Part shown: positions 8,111 to 16,653 of the stretch, piece by piece | Layout: each line of letters opens with the position of its first letter | Numbering within the stretch: position 1 is the first letter of the stretch | NCBI GenBank assembly: GCA_030765525.1 | Contig: JAVCCK010000004.1 | Span: 1-25,026, forward strand | Source of the DNA: Candidatus Lernaella stagnicola | Lineage (GTDB): Bacteria; Lernaellota; Lernaellaia; Lernaellales; Lernaellaceae | DNA length: 25,026 nt | Direction: 5' to 3' | Made by a program: the position numbers and the translations under genes | The notes under the pieces: model-generated | What the model was told of the DNA's origin: nothing | Seen by the model: only the letters and a program-made list of their open reading frames with translations | Databases searched by the model: none

Positions 8111-9162
8111 AGGCGCTTATCGGGTGGATCGTTGCCTATTTTTTCCGCTGGCTTCCCCATTCGTCGCCCACAGGCTTGTTTCCCGTCGGTCGCCCGGACG
8201 AGAACTCGCCGGTGATCGTTACCGCCAACTTTTCGTTGACCGTCAAAAGAGTAAAAAAGGCGCTTGAGGGGCAAAACCTGTGGCTTCTGGTGGCGAACAC
8301 GGACGGCATCAACGTGTGGTGCGCCGCGGGCGGTGGCATTTTTACGGAAAAGCGAGTCATCGACGCGATCAAAATCGCCGAATTGGCAGAGAAAGTCGCC
8401 CACCTGGAAATCCTATTGCCGGCGCTGGCCGCGCCGGGCGTCGATGTGCAAGAGATCGACGCGGAAACCGGTTTTCGCGCGCGCTTCGGGCCGGTCTACG
8501 CCCGCGACATCCCCGCCTATCTGGCGGCCGGGGAAAAGAAGTCAGAGGGCATGCGGCGGTTCGAATTCGACCTCACCCATCGACTCGATATGCTTGTTTC
8601 GATGAATTTCCCCATCTACTTGTTGGGCGTGGCGGTTGTACTGATCTTCGCCCGGCAAACCTTGCTCGGCTACTCGATAATTTTCTGGGGCGCGGTAGGC
8701 TTCATGTATGCGTTTCTCAACGTCATTCCGGGCAAAACCGGCTGGGGACAGGCTTTCTTTTCCGCCGCCGCGGCCACGGCCATCTGGAGTACCGTCGACT
8801 GGTTTACGAAAGGCGACGCATTTTTACACTGGGGATGGTTTTTCGCAGTTTTCGTTATCTTTTTCCTCGCCGGATTCGACTTGGCCGGCATCGTATCGGC
8901 CCGCAAATCCGACGCCGAACTGCTGATGCATCGCCTGGGATTCAAGAGCTTCGGCTCGCTGTTCAGCATCAAGGAACTCGGGGGAATCGGCATGGATCGA
9001 GAAAAATGTACCGGATGCAAAACCTGCGCTGAAATCTGCCCGGTGGGAGTTTTTGGGGAACCGGATGAGGCCCGCAAAATGGCATTTCGAGACGACAAGG
9101 CTTGTTTCGCTTGCGGCGCTTGCGTGAAGCAATGCCCCGAAAAAGCTCTGTTTTTGTCCTGA
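8107..9162 (+). CDS. HgcA-like corrinoid membrane protein fused to HgcB-like 2[4Fe-4S] ferredoxin
   Basis: This 351-residue protein joins two parts. Residues 1-160 match the HgcA/CdhD-type corrinoid domain: SPVIVTANFSL, the cap-helix motif NVWCAAGG with C72, LLPALAAPGVDV, and TGFRARFGPVYARDIPAYL. Residues about 168-262 form around four membrane helices, as in HgcA. Residues 296-351 are a ferredoxin with C301, C304, C307, C311 and C333, C336, C339, C343, resembling HgcB. In HgcA the Cys lies below cobalt and the motif is N(V/I)WCAAGK; here the Lys is replaced by G76. The C-terminal Cys pair of true HgcB is absent, and the protein ends KALFLS. It is therefore probably a paralogue of the mercury methylation pair with a related corrinoid methyl-transfer role, not proven to methylate mercury. 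GGAGAAGG precedes the ATG, which overlaps the methyltransferase gene. Confidence 0.87.
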   Translation: MKALIGWIVAYFFRWLPHSSPTGLFPVGRPDENSPVIVTANFSLTVKRVKKALEGQNLWLLVANTDGINVWCAAGGGIFTEKRVIDAIKIAELAEKVAHLEILLPALAAPGVDVQEIDAETGFRARFGPVYARDIPAYLAAGEKKSEGMRRFEFDLTHRLDMLVSMNFPIYLLGVAVVLIFARQTLLGYSIIFWGAVGFMYAFLNVIPGKTGWGQAFFSAAAATAIWSTVDWFTKGDAFLHWGWFFAVFVIFFLAGFDLAGIVSARKSDAELLMHRLGFKSFGSLFSIKELGGIGMDREKCTGCKTCAEICPVGVFGEPDEARKMAFRDDKACFACGACVKQCPEKALFLS

Positions 9163-9337
9163 ACCTGCTGATTTTATCAAAAAAAAGCCCAAACCCGGCT
9201 AGGCGTCGTTTTCTACATACTGCCTTGGAAAGACTATGGTTGTTCTGTGACAGGAAATCCGAAAATAACGATATACGGCACTCGGATAACCGGTATATAC
9301 TGCGCTCACGAATCCGCGAATTTCTGGAGATGATCTC

Positions 9338-9451
9338 ATGCCGAACAAGGACAAGAAGAAGAGACAGGACAAGACCAACAAGCCCAAGCTTTCCAATAAG
9401 GAAAGGAAGCAAAAGAAGGCTGACAAAAAAGCCACCAAGCAGGAAAAATAG
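9338..9451 (+). CDS. Very small lysine-rich protein (37 aa)
   Basis: An ATG at 9338 with TGGAGA seven bases upstream opens a 37-residue frame. It begins MPNKDKKKRQDK and ends KKATKQEK, with about 40% Lys, no hydrophobic core and only a few acidic residues. It lies 175 bp after the HgcA-like gene and is followed within 60 bp by a terminator-like hairpin, so it reads as a complete short transcription unit. Small Lys-rich proteins of this kind are often nucleic-acid or ribosome binding; I do not recognise a named family. The composition is so biased that chance is unlikely, but expression is unproven. Confidence 0.6.
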   Translation: MPNKDKKKRQDKTNKPKLSNKERKQKKADKKATKQEK

Positions 9452-9481
9452 CGGCCGGCCCCAAAGGGAAACAGGCTGGGC

Positions 9482-9511
9482 GGCCGACGAGGCTTGCCCG
9501 CTCGGCCTTTT
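9482..9511 (+). terminator. Rho-independent terminator after the Lys-rich small gene
   Basis: GGCCGA (9482-9487) pairs with TCGGCC (9502-9507) around a GC-rich loop, followed directly by TTTT. It is placed 30 bp after the stop codon at 9449-9451. Confidence 0.6.
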
Positions 9512-9636
9512 CGTTTGGATTCCTTTCTTCGCCGGCGAGCGGGAATTAGAACCTGGCCCTTGCGCGAGCTTTTAAAACATTCGTGGTTAAATTATTCATT
9601 GAAAGGGGAAACTCCTCTTCCGGCCAGGAGGCCAAA

Positions 9637-9735
9637 ATGGAACTTGTAGTTAAAGAAATGTATGTAAAGAGCTTTGTTACTTTTTTATTGGCAGTCGCGA
9701 CCGCTTCCATGCTTTATGGGATTTTCTGGCTGTAA
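9637..9735 (+). CDS. Single-span membrane microprotein (32 aa)
   Basis: A textbook AGGAGG lies seven bases before the ATG at 9637. The 32-residue product has a short charged N-terminus (MELVVKEMYVKS) and then one membrane helix (FVTFLLAVATASMLYGIFWL), and ends right after it. The pattern resembles small regulatory or assembly subunits of membrane complexes. No partner can be named. It sits alone between the Lys-rich gene and a convergent methyltransferase gene. Confidence 0.65.
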   Translation: MELVVKEMYVKSFVTFLLAVATASMLYGIFWL

Positions 9736-9847
9736 CGTGTTCGTTCCCGATATCAAAAGGGAACAACGGAGCGTCGGCGACAGGGTTCATTCCGAAAACA
9801 ATCCATTGAAAATTGCATCGCTAAAATTTACCGAATGTGGATAACAG

Positions 9848-10747
9848 CTAGCGCTTTTCCCCAAGATGCAGCTCTGCCAAAGCCACCCGATAGAAAGCGA
9901 AGCCCGGCATCCGGCGACCGCGCTCGCCCCAGTAGCGGGTGCGGTATTCCGTCGCTCCGGTATCCTCAAGAAGTTGATACCCCCGCTCGGCCAGAAAAGA
10001 CGGCATCTTTTCGGGGTTCATGCCCCAAATCCAAGGCTCACCGTCGCCGGCCACCTGCTCTTTCGAAGCCCGCGCGCCGTCAAACTCCACGGTACCGTCG
10101 AGCAATCCACCATGTAGATAAGTGAATAGCAGGCGGCTTCCCGGAGCCATGGCTTGCGCCAGAGCGCGCAGGGTGGCGTCGACGGCAGCCTCCCCCAGGT
10201 AGTGAGTCACGCCCTCCCACAGGACGAACGTGCGCTGGTTTCGATCGAGGCCGGTGTTTTTCAAAACGTCGGGTAGGTCCTGCTTGGTTAGGTCGGCCGG
10301 GAGGAATACGACGTGACGAAGCGATGCTTCCCCGAGCGGCCCCATCCGCTCCCGCTTCATTGCCTGTGTGGCGGGATGGTCCACTTCGACAACCCGGCAT
10401 TCCTGGAGGTCGGGGAGTCGGTATGCCCGGCTGTCAAAGCCCGCGCCCAGGACGATGACCTGCCGGATGTCGTCACGAACGCCGGCGAGCAGCAAGTCGT
10501 CGATCAAGCGCGTGCGGGCGATACCCGAGGTCATCGCGCCCGGCCAGCGACGATCCACGTAGCCGCGCACGAGCGCTCCGAGAAGGGGAAGGCCCGCCAA
10601 CCGGACGATAAACCGCAACGACGGCGCGAGGAAACGCACCGCGAAGGGGTCCTCGAACAGGCGAACATTCGCCGGATACCGGACGGTCTCCAACGCCCGG
10701 AAGGACGCGGCGTACTCCGCGGTTCGACTGGCTTGGTTTTCCCTCAT
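9848..10747 (-). CDS. TIGR00027-type class I SAM methyltransferase (leucine carboxyl methyltransferase-like)
   Basis: This 299-residue protein has the hallmarks of the PF04072/TIGR00027 family: RTRLIDDLLLAGV (78-90), the SAM-binding loop VIVLGAGFDSRAYRL (97-111), EVDHP (121-125) and the later segment FVLWEGVTHYL. These enzymes use SAM; most bacterial members have unknown substrates, and some act in secondary metabolism. GGAGTGACGGA precedes the ATG. The gene is monocistronic, and TTGACA/TATTAT hexamers lie upstream at 10781-10811. Length is normal for the family and no disruption is seen. Confidence 0.88.
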   Translation of the reverse strand: MRENQASRTAEYAASFRALETVRYPANVRLFEDPFAVRFLAPSLRFIVRLAGLPLLGALVRGYVDRRWPGAMTSGIARTRLIDDLLLAGVRDDIRQVIVLGAGFDSRAYRLPDLQECRVVEVDHPATQAMKRERMGPLGEASLRHVVFLPADLTKQDLPDVLKNTGLDRNQRTFVLWEGVTHYLGEAAVDATLRALAQAMAPGSRLLFTYLHGGLLDGTVEFDGARASKEQVAGDGEPWIWGMNPEKMPSFLAERGYQLLEDTGATEYRTRYWGERGRRMPGFAFYRVALAELHLGEKR

Positions 10748-10780
10748 TCCGTCACTCCGATTCGTTTTGACCGCAGCCCG

Positions 10781-10811
10781 ATAATACGGCCGCTGAGCAA
10801 CTGCTTGTCAA
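10781..10811 (-). promoter_or_regulatory. Sigma-70-type promoter of the TIGR00027 methyltransferase gene
   Basis: On the minus strand, consensus TTGACA (10806-10811) and TATTAT (10781-10786) are separated by 19 bp, longer than the ideal 17. The -10 box is about 34 bp from the ATG. Confidence 0.5.
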
Positions 10812-11006
10812 TTCCTCGGGTTTCGACACGCAAACCGCGCGTTTGGCGCATGACTATATCCTTCCGCAGCGGCTTGTAACCCAAGGGAAGAAACACTACT
10901 TTCATTTTGCCACTGACGTTTTTTTAAGGAGAACCGATTGGAAAGCGGAACGGTAATCGCCGGCGACGGCATCTCCCCGGCGACCGCCCTTAGATGAGTA
11001 AATCCC

Positions 11007-11465
11007 ATGCAAGGTAGAATCCCTGAGCTTTATATTGACGCCGATGCATGCCCTGTGAAAAACGAGATTTACAAAGCCACCGAAAAATACAATGTCACTG
11101 TTTATGTTGTCTGTAATTCGACTATGAATGTACCAATAAAGACTCGTATTCATCTTACTGTCGTGGATAAAGGGCCGGACGAAGCCGACGACTGGATTGT
11201 CGAGAACGTCACTGAAGGCGACATCGTTGTGACCGCCGATATTCCCCTGGCGAGTCGCTGCATAAAAAAAGGGGCTCGAGTTCTTGATAACCGTGGGCGA
11301 GAGTTTACCGAGGATTCCATCGGCAGCGCCCTAGCGGCCAGGGACCTGAATGAACACCTGCGTATGATGGGGGTCATCATGACGGGCCCCCGTCCCTTGG
11401 AGAAAAAGAACCGGTCTGAATTCGTTTCCAAATTGCACCAAGTGATTCAGGCTTTGATGAAGTGA
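11007..11465 (+). CDS. yaiI: YaiI/YqxD family protein (DUF188, UPF0178)
   Basis: This 152-residue protein has the family signature DADACPVKNEI (11-21), a VDKGPDEADDWIVENV segment and GDIVVTADIPLA. It closes with the GPRPLEKKNRSEF motif seen at the C-terminus of this family. The fold is PIN-like, with conserved acidic residues suggesting metal-dependent nuclease activity, but the cellular role of the family is not established. The ribosome site before the ATG is weak. The length is typical and the gene looks intact. It is divergent from the upstream methyltransferase gene and appears monocistronic. Confidence 0.92.
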   Translation: MQGRIPELYIDADACPVKNEIYKATEKYNVTVYVVCNSTMNVPIKTRIHLTVVDKGPDEADDWIVENVTEGDIVVTADIPLASRCIKKGARVLDNRGREFTEDSIGSALAARDLNEHLRMMGVIMTGPRPLEKKNRSEFVSKLHQVIQALMK

Positions 11466-11687
11466 TGAGAAGAGTCGGATAATCCTTTATTTATAAGCAG
11501 TTTTTGGTTTTAGTGGGCGACATCGCTTGAGTGACCCGGCTCGAAATGATAGCTTTTGTTGTGACGCTCGGCGTTGCTTTCTCGTCAGAATGGCTCGCGG
11601 TGGATGTTTTTAGCGAGGCGCTAAACGGTAGAAATCGCTTTAAGCGCAGCTTTCGTTTCAAGACCCTTTCGCATCGGGAGAATCAAA

Positions 11688-13241
11688 ATGCCCCTTCTCG
11701 GTAAAAGGCTATTTATCTTGATCGTCGTGTTGTCGTTCGTGACCTGTGCGATGTGGGCCTGCGGTGACGACGAAAAAACCGACGATGACGACGCGGCGGA
11801 CGATGATACCCAGAACACCGACGATGACGATGACAACGACGATAACGATAACGACGACGACGATGACGATACGCCGGTGACGCTGCAAATCGACCTGGCG
11901 ACTCTGGAGGACAAGATTCAGGGTTCGTGGGTCGGGCAAATGGCCGGAGTGACGTGGGGCGCACCGACCGAATTCCACTACCGCGGCGAGATCATGCCGG
12001 ATGGCGAGGTTCCCGAGTGGGAGCCCACGCGGATCAACCGCGGCTTTAATCAGGACGACATCTACGTCGAGATCCCCTTTCTGGATGTGATGAGCACCTA
12101 CGACGTTACCGCCGGCTGGGTTGCATTCGGCGAGGCCTTCCGTGACACCCAATTTATTTTGATGCACGCCAACTTGGCCGCGCGCCGAAATCTCCGCGAC
12201 GGCATCCCGGCGCCGGACTCCGGCCACTATACGAACAACGAGCATTGCGACGACATCGACTGGCAGATCGAATCGGATTTTGTGGGCGCGATATGCCCCG
12301 GGCTGGTCAATCCGGCCGTCGATATCGCCTGGCGCGCCGGGCACGTCATGAATTTTGGCGACGGCGTTCTGGGCGGCGTGTTTATCGCGGCCATGCACTC
12401 CGCCGCGTTTTTCGCTGAGGATCTTGTGGATATCATTTCAGCGGGACGGCGGGTCCTTCCAGAGGGCTCCAAATACCGGATGGTGGTCGATGATGTCATC
12501 GCTTGGTACACCGAAGGCCGAAGCTGGGAAGTGACGTGGCAATTGCTTCAGGACAAGTGGGGGGCGGACGATCGATGCCCCGGCTTCGAAAACCGCTTGG
12601 ATGAAAATTACAACATCGACGCGATCGTCAACGGAGCCTACGTCCTAATCGGCTTGCTGTACGGCGACGGCGACTTTGAGCAATCGATGCGCATCGCCAT
12701 GCGGTGCGGTCAGGACAGCGACTGCAATCCGTCCTCGGTGGGCGGCATCTTGGGCAACTGGATGGGGCTTTCCCAAATCCCCGATAAGTTCAAGCGGGAA
12801 CTCGAAAGCGACCGCCGGTTCATGTTCACCGATTACACGTTCGAAGACGTGATTTCGACCACGCTGGACCTTTCTCGGCAGGTCATGCTTCAGGCAGGCG
12901 CCGTGGTCGAAGGCGTGGGCGAGGATGAGGTCTGGACAATCCCCTTCACGGAAGAAATTCAGCCGCCTTTGCTCGAGCAATGGCCCGAGATTCAGAACGT
13001 TCCACCGGTGCTTTCGGCCTCTGTCATTTCGCAGGACGGCCCGGTTGTCGAACTGGAAGCCGATGCCACCGACGCGGACGGCGTGCTTGCCTACGAATGG
13101 CATTTCGGCGACCTCAGCCGCGCCAAGGGCGCACAAGTGGAACACGAATACGCGTCGGCGGGCACGTATGAGGTCATCGCGTACGTCACGGATTGGGCCG
13201 GAAACACCTCATGGCAGGCTATCTCCGTCACGATTCCTTGA
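11688..13241 (+). CDS. ADP-ribosylglycohydrolase-like lipoprotein with Asp linker and PKD domain
   Basis: This 517-residue protein has four parts. First is a lipoprotein signal with lipobox Cys25 (AMWAC). Second is an Asp/Asn-rich linker (about 27-61). Third is a helical ADP-ribosylglycohydrolase (DraG/ARH-like) domain, about 70-400. Last is a PKD-type beta-sandwich, about 435-517, with the typical YEWHFGD and WAGNTS. In the DraG fold, metal ligands come from an N-terminal DD motif and a C-terminal DxD; here NQDDIYVEIPFLD and GQDSDCNPSSVGGILG occupy these places, as in secreted relatives of unknown substrate. ADP-ribose hydrolysis outside the cell would be unusual, so another glycosidic substrate is plausible. 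+2 after the Cys is Gly, so outer-membrane sorting is expected. GGGAG precedes the ATG. Confidence 0.85.
   Translation: MPLLGKRLFILIVVLSFVTCAMWACGDDEKTDDDDAADDDTQNTDDDDDNDDNDNDDDDDDTPVTLQIDLATLEDKIQGSWVGQMAGVTWGAPTEFHYRGEIMPDGEVPEWEPTRINRGFNQDDIYVEIPFLDVMSTYDVTAGWVAFGEAFRDTQFILMHANLAARRNLRDGIPAPDSGHYTNNEHCDDIDWQIESDFVGAICPGLVNPAVDIAWRAGHVMNFGDGVLGGVFIAAMHSAAFFAEDLVDIISAGRRVLPEGSKYRMVVDDVIAWYTEGRSWEVTWQLLQDKWGADDRCPGFENRLDENYNIDAIVNGAYVLIGLLYGDGDFEQSMRIAMRCGQDSDCNPSSVGGILGNWMGLSQIPDKFKRELESDRRFMFTDYTFEDVISTTLDLSRQVMLQAGAVVEGVGEDEVWTIPFTEEIQPPLLEQWPEIQNVPPVLSASVISQDGPVVELEADATDADGVLAYEWHFGDLSRAKGAQVEHEYASAGTYEVIAYVTDWAGNTSWQAISVTIP
11766..11870 (+). repeat. GAY/AAY triplet repeat encoding Asp/Asn linker
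   Basis: About 35 codons after the lipobox are dominated by GAC, GAT and AAC/AAT, in blocks of Asp split by Asn, Ala or Thr. It is the same type of tract as at 6467, 15373 and 20786. Confidence 0.88.
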
Positions 13242-13305
13242 CTGAGATTCGCCCGCTGTCGACGGTTTTTCACGCCGGACATTCCGTACGTTTCCAGGGA
13301 TATGT

Positions 13306-15564
13306 TTATTGTGATAATACGGGATAAGCAAAAGGTGCGTCAAAAAACGCGCCCACGCCGATAATCGGCACGCCGGCGGTGGCAATCCATTCCAACCTGA
13401 CCATGGTCGAGTTTAGCGGCACGGCCGTGATTTTTTCGTACCTAAACCACTCGGGGACGTTGATCGGGCCGAATTCGTCGGCACCGGATACTTGCGTATT
13501 ATCATCATAAAATGTGACTCTCATAGTCATCTCTGACCTAGGATTCCAGGTCCGTAGATACGCGCCCCAGTTGAGCGACAGCAGGTCTTGCTGAATCATG
13601 TCTTCGAAATCGGCAAGTGGGATATCCTGCGAGATGGTGTATGGCCCAGTGTTCAGCAGCAACGCGGCAACCCAATATTCGCCTGTCGCGGAATTGACAT
13701 CAATATTCGAGCGAATTGGAATCCAGTGGTCCTTGGCCAAGATGATCCCTTTGGACATAGTCCAATGCTCCCGCCCGTTTTCAAATAGCGGGTTCGCCAC
13801 AAGATTCTCCCCGATCAGCGTATGCGGATTTTCAAGCGTCATCACCGAAAGAAAAAGCGCGTCAAAGGAAGCTGAGTTGAACGTCAGGGGCATCTCCGCC
13901 GCGCAAGCCCGCAAAACGACGCGCGCCGTCCGCGCCAGGGGCGGAAGTTCTCCCATAACCCGCCACGCCTGCCAGTAAAGCGTGTCGAATCGTCCTCCGG
14001 AAATGTGTTTGAGCAATCGGCCCTGCCCGTCGAGGATTTCCACAACCGCCTCGGCTTCATCGTGAGGCAGCAGAATGTTCGACGTACCGCCCTCCTCGAC
14101 GCGGTAGCCTGTGGCGCTTGCCCCCGAAAAGACGAGTTGCCCGTACCCGGCGTCGATAATTTCGGCGTAGGCATCCAGTGGGACATCCTGCCGGGCGTAG
14201 TCCCGCGGGCCCGGGCCGGAGCCTGAAAAGAAGTGTGTTCCCGCCAAGGGGATAACGTGGTTGATTTCGGCGGTCGGTTGCATGCCTTTCCACGTCCAGC
14301 CGCTTTCGCCGTTCTCGGCCCCCGGGTTTTCCAGGAGGTTTTCGTAATAGGGGAAGGTGAAATCAAAGGTTTGGTCCGTGCGCGCCCCGTCAACGCCCTC
14401 CGCGAAGACGATTCGGGCCGTGTATTCATTACCGCCGGGCAGCGTTTCGGCGGCCTCGAGAAGATACAGCGAGCCCTCGTTGATGGGTCCCTGGGAAGTC
14501 AATTCAACAGAGGATCCGTTCAGCAGAAGCTCCACCTGGGCATCGGCGATCGGTTTGTCGAAAAGCAATCCAACGGCGTTCTCGCCGAAACCGTACACCG
14601 CCTCCAGCAGAATCGGCGGCGTGTAACCGGGTGTTTCGGGGAAAAATATCGTCGTCGTTTGCGGCTTGTGATCCGACCGGTTCGGCGACATGTGAATGAT
14701 TTCACCGTCCACCGTGCAGCCGCCCGAAGACTTGTTGAAATAGGTGTTGTCGATCAGTTGCTGCCCCTCGGCGCCGTAAAACATCATCGCCGGCCACGTG
14801 GTCCGGCACGATGGACAGACACCGAAGGACGCCCAGCCATCCGCCACGACTTCGTCCAGAATCCTCGCCTGCGTTGAGCCGAGTTCCTCGTTCCAATCCC
14901 CCATCAACAGCACGCGATCGACCGGGTCGACGGCGAGGTAGTCGTCCACGATTTCCCGGTTCTGCGAATCGCCGACTTCATTCCAGCTCACATGGACGCC
15001 GTAGACAGAGAACGTGACACCCTCGATGACGACATCGGCGTGAAGAAAGCGGCCTCGGCCGGAGTCCAGATAATCGATTTTTTCCGGGTTGATCAAAGGC
15101 GTCGCGGACATGAGCGACTGCTCGTCGCTGTAAAAATAGTACATGCCCAGCGCCTCGGCGATAGGCTCGGCATATTCCGGTGGACACTCCTGCAACGAGA
15201 AGACATCGAAGGGGCCCCATGCCGCGAGGTCCTCGCCCACCTGTGCCGGGGTGCCTTCCCGCCCGGTGTGGATATTGTAGTTTCCGGTGACGACGGTAAT
15301 GCCGGGCCTTTTTTCAGCGGGACACCCGTACCGTCTCCAATTCAGCGGCTCGACGGGGGCGATAAAGGGAAAGTCAGTATCATCATTATTGTCGTCATTA
15401 TCATCATTATTATCGTCGTCATCATCGTCATTATCATCGTTATCGTCGTCATCGACCGGGTCGTCGGAATCGCCCGAGCCGTCATCATCGGATCCGCAGG
15501 CAATACCGGTTGCCAGACAAAGCAGAAGAATCAAACCAAATATCCGGACAGCGCTTATCTTCAT
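13306..15564 (-). CDS. Endonuclease/exonuclease/phosphatase-fold lipoprotein with Asp linker
   Basis: This 752-residue protein has a lipoprotein signal (MKISAVRIF..., lipobox GIAC, Cys23) and an Asp/Asn-rich linker (26-64). An EEP-superfamily domain follows (about 88-305), with the catalytic set N95/N97 (GNYNIH), E126 (LQEC), H191 (GVHVSW), D223 and N225 (GDWN) and D298-H299 (SDHKP). The C-terminal 440 residues look like beta-sandwich modules; two begin similarly (LLENPGAENG...W and LVANPLFENG...W), like galactose-binding or carbohydrate-binding domains. EEP enzymes cleave phosphodiesters or phosphomonoesters in DNA, RNA, lipids or sugars; here the target is presumably extracellular. I chose ATG 15564 because GGAGGG is nine bases upstream and the signal peptide starts there; the frame stays open to 15657. 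Confidence 0.85.
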   Translation of the reverse strand: MKISAVRIFGLILLLCLATGIACGSDDDGSGDSDDPVDDDDNDDNDDDDDDNNDDNDDNNDDTDFPFIAPVEPLNWRRYGCPAEKRPGITVVTGNYNIHTGREGTPAQVGEDLAAWGPFDVFSLQECPPEYAEPIAEALGMYYFYSDEQSLMSATPLINPEKIDYLDSGRGRFLHADVVIEGVTFSVYGVHVSWNEVGDSQNREIVDDYLAVDPVDRVLLMGDWNEELGSTQARILDEVVADGWASFGVCPSCRTTWPAMMFYGAEGQQLIDNTYFNKSSGGCTVDGEIIHMSPNRSDHKPQTTTIFFPETPGYTPPILLEAVYGFGENAVGLLFDKPIADAQVELLLNGSSVELTSQGPINEGSLYLLEAAETLPGGNEYTARIVFAEGVDGARTDQTFDFTFPYYENLLENPGAENGESGWTWKGMQPTAEINHVIPLAGTHFFSGSGPGPRDYARQDVPLDAYAEIIDAGYGQLVFSGASATGYRVEEGGTSNILLPHDEAEAVVEILDGQGRLLKHISGGRFDTLYWQAWRVMGELPPLARTARVVLRACAAEMPLTFNSASFDALFLSVMTLENPHTLIGENLVANPLFENGREHWTMSKGIILAKDHWIPIRSNIDVNSATGEYWVAALLLNTGPYTISQDIPLADFEDMIQQDLLSLNWGAYLRTWNPRSEMTMRVTFYDDNTQVSGADEFGPINVPEWFRYEKITAVPLNSTMVRLEWIATAGVPIIGVGAFFDAPFAYPVLSQ
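15373..15489 (-). repeat. GAY/AAY triplet repeat encoding Asp/Asn linker
   Basis: About 39 codons after the lipobox encode Asp and Asn with few interruptions. The complement reads as long Val/Ile-rich or Ser-rich spurious frames, which should not be annotated. Confidence 0.9.
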
Positions 15565-15613
15565 TCTTTCCATCCCTCCGAAAACTGGAGCACGGTGCGA
15601 TCTGAGCTGAATG

Positions 15614-15642
15614 ATAATACGGGGGCATTCGAGAATGGTCAA
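15614..15642 (-). promoter_or_regulatory. Sigma-70-type promoter of the EEP lipoprotein gene
   Basis: On the minus strand, TTGACC (15637-15642) and TATTAT (15614-15619) are separated by exactly 17 bp. The -10 box lies 50 bp before the chosen ATG, leaving a short leader with GGAGGG. Confidence 0.65.
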
Positions 15643-15692
15643 ACAAGATAAGGGCAATTTTCCGTGGCGTGCAAAGGCTGAGCCCCGAACCG

Positions 15693-16421
15693 CTAGGCTC
15701 GTACGAGTTTCCCAACGAAATCAGGAGTTTTCGTTTCGAAGGTCATCATTTCCCCGGTCGCCGGGTGCCGAAAGGTGAGCGAAAAGGCATGAAGCGCCAG
15801 CCGGGCGTGCCCTTTGATCTTCTTTCCGTATTTCTTGTCGCCGACGATGGCGTGGCCGCTGTCGGCCATGTGTACCCTGATTTGGTGTTTTCGACCGGTA
15901 ATCAGGTTGATTTCGAGCAACGAGAGGTGCGCGGTTTCCCTGAGAACGGTGTAGCCGGTCCGGGCCAGTCTGCCTTTGGACGCTTCGGGCGTTGAGTAGA
16001 CTCTAAACGCTTTACTTTCAGCAAGATACGACTCGATCGTGCCGGTTTGCTTCTCGAACCGACCGTGCACGACGGCGAGGTACTTTTTAATCGCGTCCTG
16101 CCAGTGATCCTGCAACTGACGCTTGGCGAACTCGGTTTTCGCAAAGACCAGAAGTCCCGAAGCATCCCGATCGAGGCGATGAACGATGAAAATACGTTTC
16201 CTGGACCGCGAGTTGCCTTTGCGGACGTAGTCGGTCAGGTAGAAATAGACCGTGCGCGACGTGTGCCGGTCCGTATCCATGGTCAGAAGCCCCGCCGGCT
16301 TGTCCACCACGATGATGTCTTCGTCTTCGTGCGATACGATGAGTGTCTTCGGCAGATGCTTCATGGCCGATCGGCTGGATCGAGTCAACGAGTTGTACTC
16401 CATGTTTGTTCTTGCCCGCAC
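15693..16421 (-). CDS. RluA-family 23S rRNA/tRNA-type pseudouridine synthase
   Basis: This protein has up to 242 residues. The RluA signature HRLDRDASGLLVFAKT (81-96) carries the catalytic Asp84. VVDKPAGLL precedes it, and LITGRKHQIRVHMADSGHAIVGDKKYG is the conserved C-terminal half (read as two adjacent motifs, ITGRKHQIRVH and GHAIVGDKKYG). The family converts specific uridines in rRNA or tRNA to pseudouridine; the target base is not readable. There is no N-terminal S4 domain. The true start may be ATG 16403 or 16364, since family homology begins near residue 27 and none of the candidates has a strong ribosome site. Confidence 0.9.
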   Translation of the reverse strand: MRARTNMEYNSLTRSSRSAMKHLPKTLIVSHEDEDIIVVDKPAGLLTMDTDRHTSRTVYFYLTDYVRKGNSRSRKRIFIVHRLDRDASGLLVFAKTEFAKRQLQDHWQDAIKKYLAVVHGRFEKQTGTIESYLAESKAFRVYSTPEASKGRLARTGYTVLRETAHLSLLEINLITGRKHQIRVHMADSGHAIVGDKKYGKKIKGHARLALHAFSLTFRHPATGEMMTFETKTPDFVGKLVRA

Positions 16422-16653
16422 ATCGCGGGCGCCCCGATTGTATCAGCAGCGCAAGTCCTTGGGCGAAAAATCGGCATTTTTGGTGAATTGCGCGAACTTC
16501 GATCTCCTCACGCGACCTTTGGCATGCTAACAGGGCACCGCAAACGAAAGGAATGGCGCGCAACTCCGGCGTCCCCAGGCCTCCCCCAAGTCCGAATTAA
16601 GTCGCCGCCTCTTTGCGAAGGGCTTGATCCCGCCGCCTCGGGCGAAGATCGGC

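Noticed and set aside
8107-9162. Calling this canonical hgcA plus hgcB (mercury methylation)
   Set aside because: The cap-helix Lys is Gly, the genes are fused, and the C-terminal Cys pair is missing, so only 'HgcA/HgcB-like' is supported.
10938-10997. Short TTG-initiated leader frame before yaiI with AAGGAG upstream
   Set aside because: It is in frame with yaiI and stops just before it, but TTG start and composition give no real support for a leader peptide.
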